Positions 4,993-7,665 of a stretch of 7,665 nt of DNA are shown piece after piece. The translations under genes and the position numbers were made by a program. Position 1 is the stretch's first letter. Each line of letters opens with the position of its first letter. Under the pieces are notes generated by a model. It was not told where the DNA came from. It searched no databases and worked only from the letters and a program-made list of their open reading frames with translations. The DNA lies in the NCBI GenBank assembly GCA_020052545.1, contig JAGVOV010000151.1, positions 1-7,665 of the forward strand. Direction: 5' to 3'. Source of the DNA: an archaeon. Lineage in GTDB: Archaea > Nanobdellota > Nanobdellia > Woesearchaeales > JAGVOV01.

Positions 4993-5025
4993 CATATTCT
5001 TCGTTATACATATTGGGGGTAATAG

Positions 5026-5295
5026 ATGGAAAACAAGAAGATGTTTGGGGTTTTTTTCCGAGAGAAGCCTGCTTTGATGCTTGTTGAACTGAGGAATGCA
5101 AAAGGCAGCATGTATGCCTCTTCGATAGCGAAAAAAGTCGACTGCACTTATTCCCATGTCGTCAAAATCTTGCAAGAGATGCAAAAATCAGGAATAGTGA
5201 ATTTTGACAAGCAAGGCAGATTGAAATTCATAACGTTGACGAAGAAAGGTTCTGAGATTGCAGAGCACGTCGATTCTGTCAAGAACATACTTTAG
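5026..5295 (+). CDS. Winged helix-turn-helix DNA-binding protein (MarR/ArsR-like)
   Basis: 89 residues, essentially a single wHTH domain. A first helix KPALMLVELRNA is followed by SSIAKKVDCTYSHVVKILQEMQKSGIV, which is the helix-turn-helix with the recognition helix at SHVVKILQEM. A wing comes next (FDKQGRLKFITLTKKG), then a short C-terminal helix. This is typical of small archaeal regulators that dimerise and repress or activate nearby promoters. There is no sensor domain or metal-binding Cys/His cluster beyond one Cys. Start chosen at ATG 5026 because of the GGGGG site and TATA box. A palindrome at 4952-4970 is a candidate self-binding site. The stop codon overlaps that of the convergent 117-aa gene by four bases. 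Confidence 0.85.
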   Translation: MENKKMFGVFFREKPALMLVELRNAKGSMYASSIAKKVDCTYSHVVKILQEMQKSGIVNFDKQGRLKFITLTKKGSEIAEHVDSVKNIL

Positions 5296-5645
5296 AGCTT
5301 TATCTTCTTTCTCAGCAACACAAGTGTGCTTTCAAAGTTGCCATTGTTGAACAGGCTTTTCTTCCTCTCTAAAGCCTCGGTGTAGAAATCATCGTTCTTG
5401 AAGCCGATGTTCATGTCGTAATATGATATTATCTCTGCAACCATCGTGCTAAGATTTTTCAAAAAATCGTCTTTCGGGAAGATGTTGAAGAGGTAGACAT
5501 CGAGCTCGACAAATTTCTTTATCGCCTCTTTCTCCTTTATCGCCCCCTTCCAAGATGCTGTCTCTCTTCCAAGATATATGGAGAAGAATCCACCTATGAT
5601 TTCATCGCTGAAGGAAAGTTCCGCATCTCTTTTTTTTCTAGGCAT
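5292..5645 (-). CDS. 117-aa hypothetical protein in the S15-RecJ operon
   Basis: I do not recognise this protein. It has a basic start (MPRKKR), then predicted helices throughout: SFSDEIIGGFFSIYLGRETASW, EKEAIKKFVELDVYLFNIF, DDFLKNLSTMVAEIISYYDMNIGF, and a final charged helix. There is no signal peptide, membrane span or known catalytic motif. In other archaea this position after S15 and RecJ can be held by a KEOPS subunit (Pcc1/Cgi121). This sequence does not look like Pcc1 to me, though a diverged subunit cannot be excluded. Its ATG lies inside the end of the DHH gene (8-base overlap, ATGCCTAG), so it is translationally coupled. Its TAA overlaps the TAG of the convergent winged-helix gene. 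Confidence 0.75.
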   Translation of the reverse strand: MPRKKRDAELSFSDEIIGGFFSIYLGRETASWKGAIKEKEAIKKFVELDVYLFNIFPKDDFLKNLSTMVAEIISYYDMNIGFKNDDFYTEALERKKSLFNNGNFESTLVLLRKKIKL

Positions 5646-7038
5646 ATTTTTTCAATATCTCTTTCGCAGCTTCAATGAAGCCTTTCTCATTGTCTTTGTC
5701 GATGACTGCGCCAGCCGCATACTTGTGGCCGCCGCTCTCTCCACCAGTCTTCTCCGTTATCTGCTCGATTATGCTCTTGAGATCTATGCCTTTGCCGGGC
5801 CTTCCTGAAATCCTTAAGCTTACTTTTATCTTGTTGTCCTCTGCCCTAGCGAGAGACATGACGAAAGTGCTGTCAGGAAAATCGGGATTCTTCGATATTA
5901 TGGAAGCGACAGTGCCTATCATCGAAGCCGGTATGTTTGTTCCAGCATTGATTATGACAAAACCTTTCTCCTCGGTGACTTTTCCTGTTCCCTTGTTGCT
6001 GTTATACCAAGACAGCGCGCTTATCAGCTCTTTCTTGTAGTTCTGCATATGATTGATTGCTTCCTGCTTTATCTTCTTGTCATTGAGGCAGCAGCCTATA
6101 CCGAGCATCGGCTTGTCCATCCTGCCGCAAGCATTCAATAACGTGGAAAATTCTCTCGCGTCTCTCAATATGCTCTCTTCCTCCTCTTCAGGCAATGTGT
6201 AAATATTGCCAACAATTGTCTCATGCACGTCTTTCTGTCCGCTAGCTATTATTATACCGACAATTATCTTCTCCATCTCTTCCTGCGTCAAGTGAGATAT
6301 TTTTCTCCAGCCTGCGCCTCTTTTCGGGTCGATGTCAAGCTTCTGGAGGAATTTTATGCTACCGGTCTCGCTTCCAGTGACGCCAGGGATGAATGGGTTT
6401 GTGCAGTACTCAAGCACCTTGTGCAGCGGTCTTGTCTGGCTGCCGAACAATTTGATACCCTTTGTCACCTTCAGCTTGCCGTGCCTCTCTGCTATCTTCA
6501 TTATCTCCTCATTGAGATACAAGAATCCATTGTTCTCCTGCATGTCGCCTATCGCGCCGATTATCGCTATGTGCGCCATCAGCTCATTCTTCCTGTCCAA
6601 TGCCTTGGCAAACAGGAATGCAACTCCCGCTCCTGATATCTCTTTGCCGCCGTCTATAGAGAAGAGATGTGGATTGACATGGATCAGGTTTCCATTGGAA
6701 TCTGCGTCAACCGGATTATGATGATCAAGTATCAGCACGCTCTTGTCTTTCAGAGTCTCCTTGATTAGTTTCAGGTAGCCGCTTCCCAAGTCAGTGAAGA
6801 TTATGTTCTTGCTGTCATCCTTCCTCAGCTCCTCAAGCGTCTTCATGTCAAGTCCCTTGACTATGGAGATAGAATAAGAGCGGTCATCGTTCCTCAAAGC
6901 TTTCACGATGATGGAGCAGGCCGCAAGTCCGTCGCAGTCATAGTGCGACACGACTTTTATCGTCTCGCCTTTTTTGGTATGGCTGAACTTTTCTGCGGCT
7001 TTTCCCACAAACTCCTTGAAGAGCTCGTATTTATCCAT
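5638..7038 (-). CDS. Archaeal RecJ-like DHH/DHHA1 phosphoesterase
   Basis: 466 residues. All DHH-family metal motifs are present in order: HYDCDG at 32-37 (motif I), TDLGSG at 82-87 (motif II), LDHH with DHH at 105-107 (motif III) and GAIGDM at 161-166 (motif IV). A C-terminal DHHA1-type substrate-binding region ends in GGESGGHKYAAG (432-443). Archaeal RecJ-like proteins (including GAN, which binds GINS) are Mn/Mg-dependent exonucleases acting on DNA and/or RNA ends in replication, repair or RNA decay; which activity this one has cannot be read here. The ATG is two bases after the S15 stop, and its own stop is overlapped by the next gene, so the three genes form an operon. Other DHH proteins such as nanoRNases are shorter. 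Confidence 0.9.
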   Translation of the reverse strand: MDKYELFKEFVGKAAEKFSHTKKGETIKVVSHYDCDGLAACSIIVKALRNDDRSYSISIVKGLDMKTLEELRKDDSKNIIFTDLGSGYLKLIKETLKDKSVLILDHHNPVDADSNGNLIHVNPHLFSIDGGKEISGAGVAFLFAKALDRKNELMAHIAIIGAIGDMQENNGFLYLNEEIMKIAERHGKLKVTKGIKLFGSQTRPLHKVLEYCTNPFIPGVTGSETGSIKFLQKLDIDPKRGAGWRKISHLTQEEMEKIIVGIIIASGQKDVHETIVGNIYTLPEEEEESILRDAREFSTLLNACGRMDKPMLGIGCCLNDKKIKQEAINHMQNYKKELISALSWYNSNKGTGKVTEEKGFVIINAGTNIPASMIGTVASIISKNPDFPDSTFVMSLARAEDNKIKVSLRISGRPGKGIDLKSIIEQITEKTGGESGGHKYAAGAVIDKDNEKGFIEAAKEILKKYA

Positions 7039-7040
7039 TC

Positions 7041-7496
7041 TTACTGCACGGTTATGCTTGCGCTCTTTGGATCATACTTCCATTCTCTGCTTATCCTTCC
7101 GGAATTCTTGTAGTATTTTGCGAGCTTCATTATTTTGCTGTCAGTTATCTCAAGGCCGCGCTTCGCTGCCATATCATGCTTGTTTATCTCAAGATGCTTC
7201 CTTATCTTGATTGCCCTCTTGATCAGGCTGTTCAAGTCTTCCGGCAGCGCGCCAAGAAGATTCTTCTCCTTCAGTATCTGGCTGATCTTTTTCTTTGTCA
7301 CAACATTTGACAAAGGTATGCCGTAGACATCTCTGAGCTGCAGGCCTATGTGGCTTGGCGTCATGCCTTCCTTGGCCAGCTTCACTATCAACAATTCAAC
7401 TTCCTTGCTCTTGTATCTTATCCAGCTCGGTACTTTCTTGACTATAGGCTTCTTGCTGCCTGATTTTCCATGTGCTCTTGAATACATCCTTGCCAT
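7041..7496 (-). CDS. rps15: 30S ribosomal protein S15 (archaeal S15p/S13e type)
   Basis: 151 residues with the family start MARMYSRAHGKSGSKKP, the N-terminal extension domain (SWIRYKSKEVELLIVKLAKEG, then MTPSHIGLQLRDVYGIP), and the C-terminal S15 core ending KLAKYYKNSGRISREWKYDP. It binds 16S rRNA in the small-subunit platform. The start at 7496 is chosen over an upstream in-frame ATG at 7550, because the protein family begins here and a strong AGGAGG lies seven bases upstream. Length fits archaeal S15 (about 150). First gene of the operon with the RecJ-like nuclease and the 117-aa protein. Confidence 0.97.
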   Translation of the reverse strand: MARMYSRAHGKSGSKKPIVKKVPSWIRYKSKEVELLIVKLAKEGMTPSHIGLQLRDVYGIPLSNVVTKKKISQILKEKNLLGALPEDLNSLIKRAIKIRKHLEINKHDMAAKRGLEITDSKIMKLAKYYKNSGRISREWKYDPKSASITVQ

Positions 7497-7503
7497 TTTA
7501 GTT

Positions 7504-7510
7504 CCTCCTC
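7504..7510 (-). promoter_or_regulatory. Strong Shine-Dalgarno site of S15
   Basis: GAGGAGG on the minus strand, seven bases before the ATG at 7496. It fixes the S15 start and argues against the upstream ATG at 7550. Confidence 0.9.
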
Positions 7511-7577
7511 GAGAAAATAAGAGAATTTGAATTCTCTCCAGCATGGGCAAGCGTGAACCGGCCCATCTCTCGATAAT
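7511..7577 (-). promoter_or_regulatory. Structured 5' leader of the S15 operon (candidate autoregulatory RNA)
   Basis: The predicted leader is about 80 bases, long for archaea. It can form two hairpins: AGAGAAT (7520-7526) with ATTCTCT (7531-7537) around a four-base loop, and ATGGGC (7543-7548) with GCCCAT (7561-7566) around a 12-base loop. The first lies about 10 bases before the Shine-Dalgarno site. S15 in bacteria represses its own mRNA through a leader structure; the same for this archaeal gene is inference. Confidence 0.4.
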
Positions 7578-7598
7578 ATGCTTGGGAAAGGAAGTGGC

Positions 7599-7610
7599 TT
7601 TATAAATATT
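7599..7610 (-). promoter_or_regulatory. TATA box of the S15-RecJ-117aa operon
   Basis: The minus strand reads AATATTTATAAA, with the TTTATAAA core centred near 7603 and a predicted start near 7577. The core is also close to symmetric, so it could drive plus-strand transcription. A second plus-oriented TTTTTAAAC at 7623-7631 hints at a gene beyond the right edge, but no coding sequence for it is visible. Confidence 0.6.
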
Positions 7611-7665
7611 TTGGCGCGAATGTTTTTAAACAATTGATAGTTCCCTCAATGCATGTCAATTGACC

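Noticed and set aside
6223..6721. Two overlapping plus-strand ORFs (137 and 129 codons) inside the DHH gene
   Set aside because: Both are antisense to a gene with all DHH motifs; their peptides show no domain.
7497..7550. Upstream 18-residue extension of S15
   Set aside because: Archaeal S15 proteins begin at MARMYSRAHG-like sequence, and the AGGAGG site lies within the proposed extension.
7442..7633. 63-codon minus-strand ORF overlapping the S15 start and promoter
   Set aside because: It would run through the TATA box and Shine-Dalgarno site of S15 and has no recognisable domain.

Overview
The window looks like a chromosomal piece of a small-genome archaeon. Supporting signs are an archaeal-type ribosomal protein S15 (S13e/S15p form) followed by an archaeal RecJ-like DHH phosphoesterase, an XPD/Rad3-type iron-sulphur helicase, TTTAWAT-like TATA boxes about 25 bases before predicted transcription starts, and a mix of apparently leaderless genes and genes with strong Shine-Dalgarno sites. 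A DPANN lineage (for example Woesearchaeota-like) fits, but this is inference and not proven by the sequence.

Layout, left to right. (1) 1-416, minus strand: a two-gene unit with a 120-aa protein of possible SCP2-like fold, whose stop overlaps the start of a gene that runs off the left edge. The 18 visible residues of that gene resemble the N-terminus of endonuclease V. (2) 417-569: a dense cluster of perfect inverted repeats. (3) 570-851, minus: a 93-aa protein of unknown function. (4) 852-1267: no credible gene, but a chain of at least seven hairpin-forming inverted repeats, two of which share a nearly identical loop on different stems. (5) 1268-3130, minus: XPD/Rad3-like helicase with complete motifs and an Fe-S cysteine set. 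(6) 3131-3211: short divergent promoter region with a symmetric TATA box. (7) 3212-4570, plus: a PEP-utilising-enzyme mobile (phosphohistidine swivelling) domain protein that lacks the ATP-grasp and PEP-barrel domains. (8) 4571-5025: mostly non-coding, holding a 29-codon minus-strand ORF for a single-pass membrane peptide, several TATA-like boxes and a palindrome just upstream of the next promoter. (9) 5026-5295, plus: winged-helix DNA-binding protein. (10) 7496 down to 5292, minus: an operon of S15, RecJ-like DHH nuclease and an unknown 117-aa protein, with a 2-nt gap and an 8-nt overlap between genes. It is driven by a promoter near 7603 with a leader of about 80 nt that can fold.

Functionally the recognised genes are information processing: DNA repair or helicase (XPD, RecJ-like, probable EndoV), translation (S15) and transcription regulation (wHTH). 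No CRISPR array, transposase, rRNA or tRNA was seen. The most unusual content is in the intergenic DNA: a set of perfect inverted repeats with exactly three-base spacers and unrelated stems, the conserved-loop hairpin pair, and the small membrane ORF.
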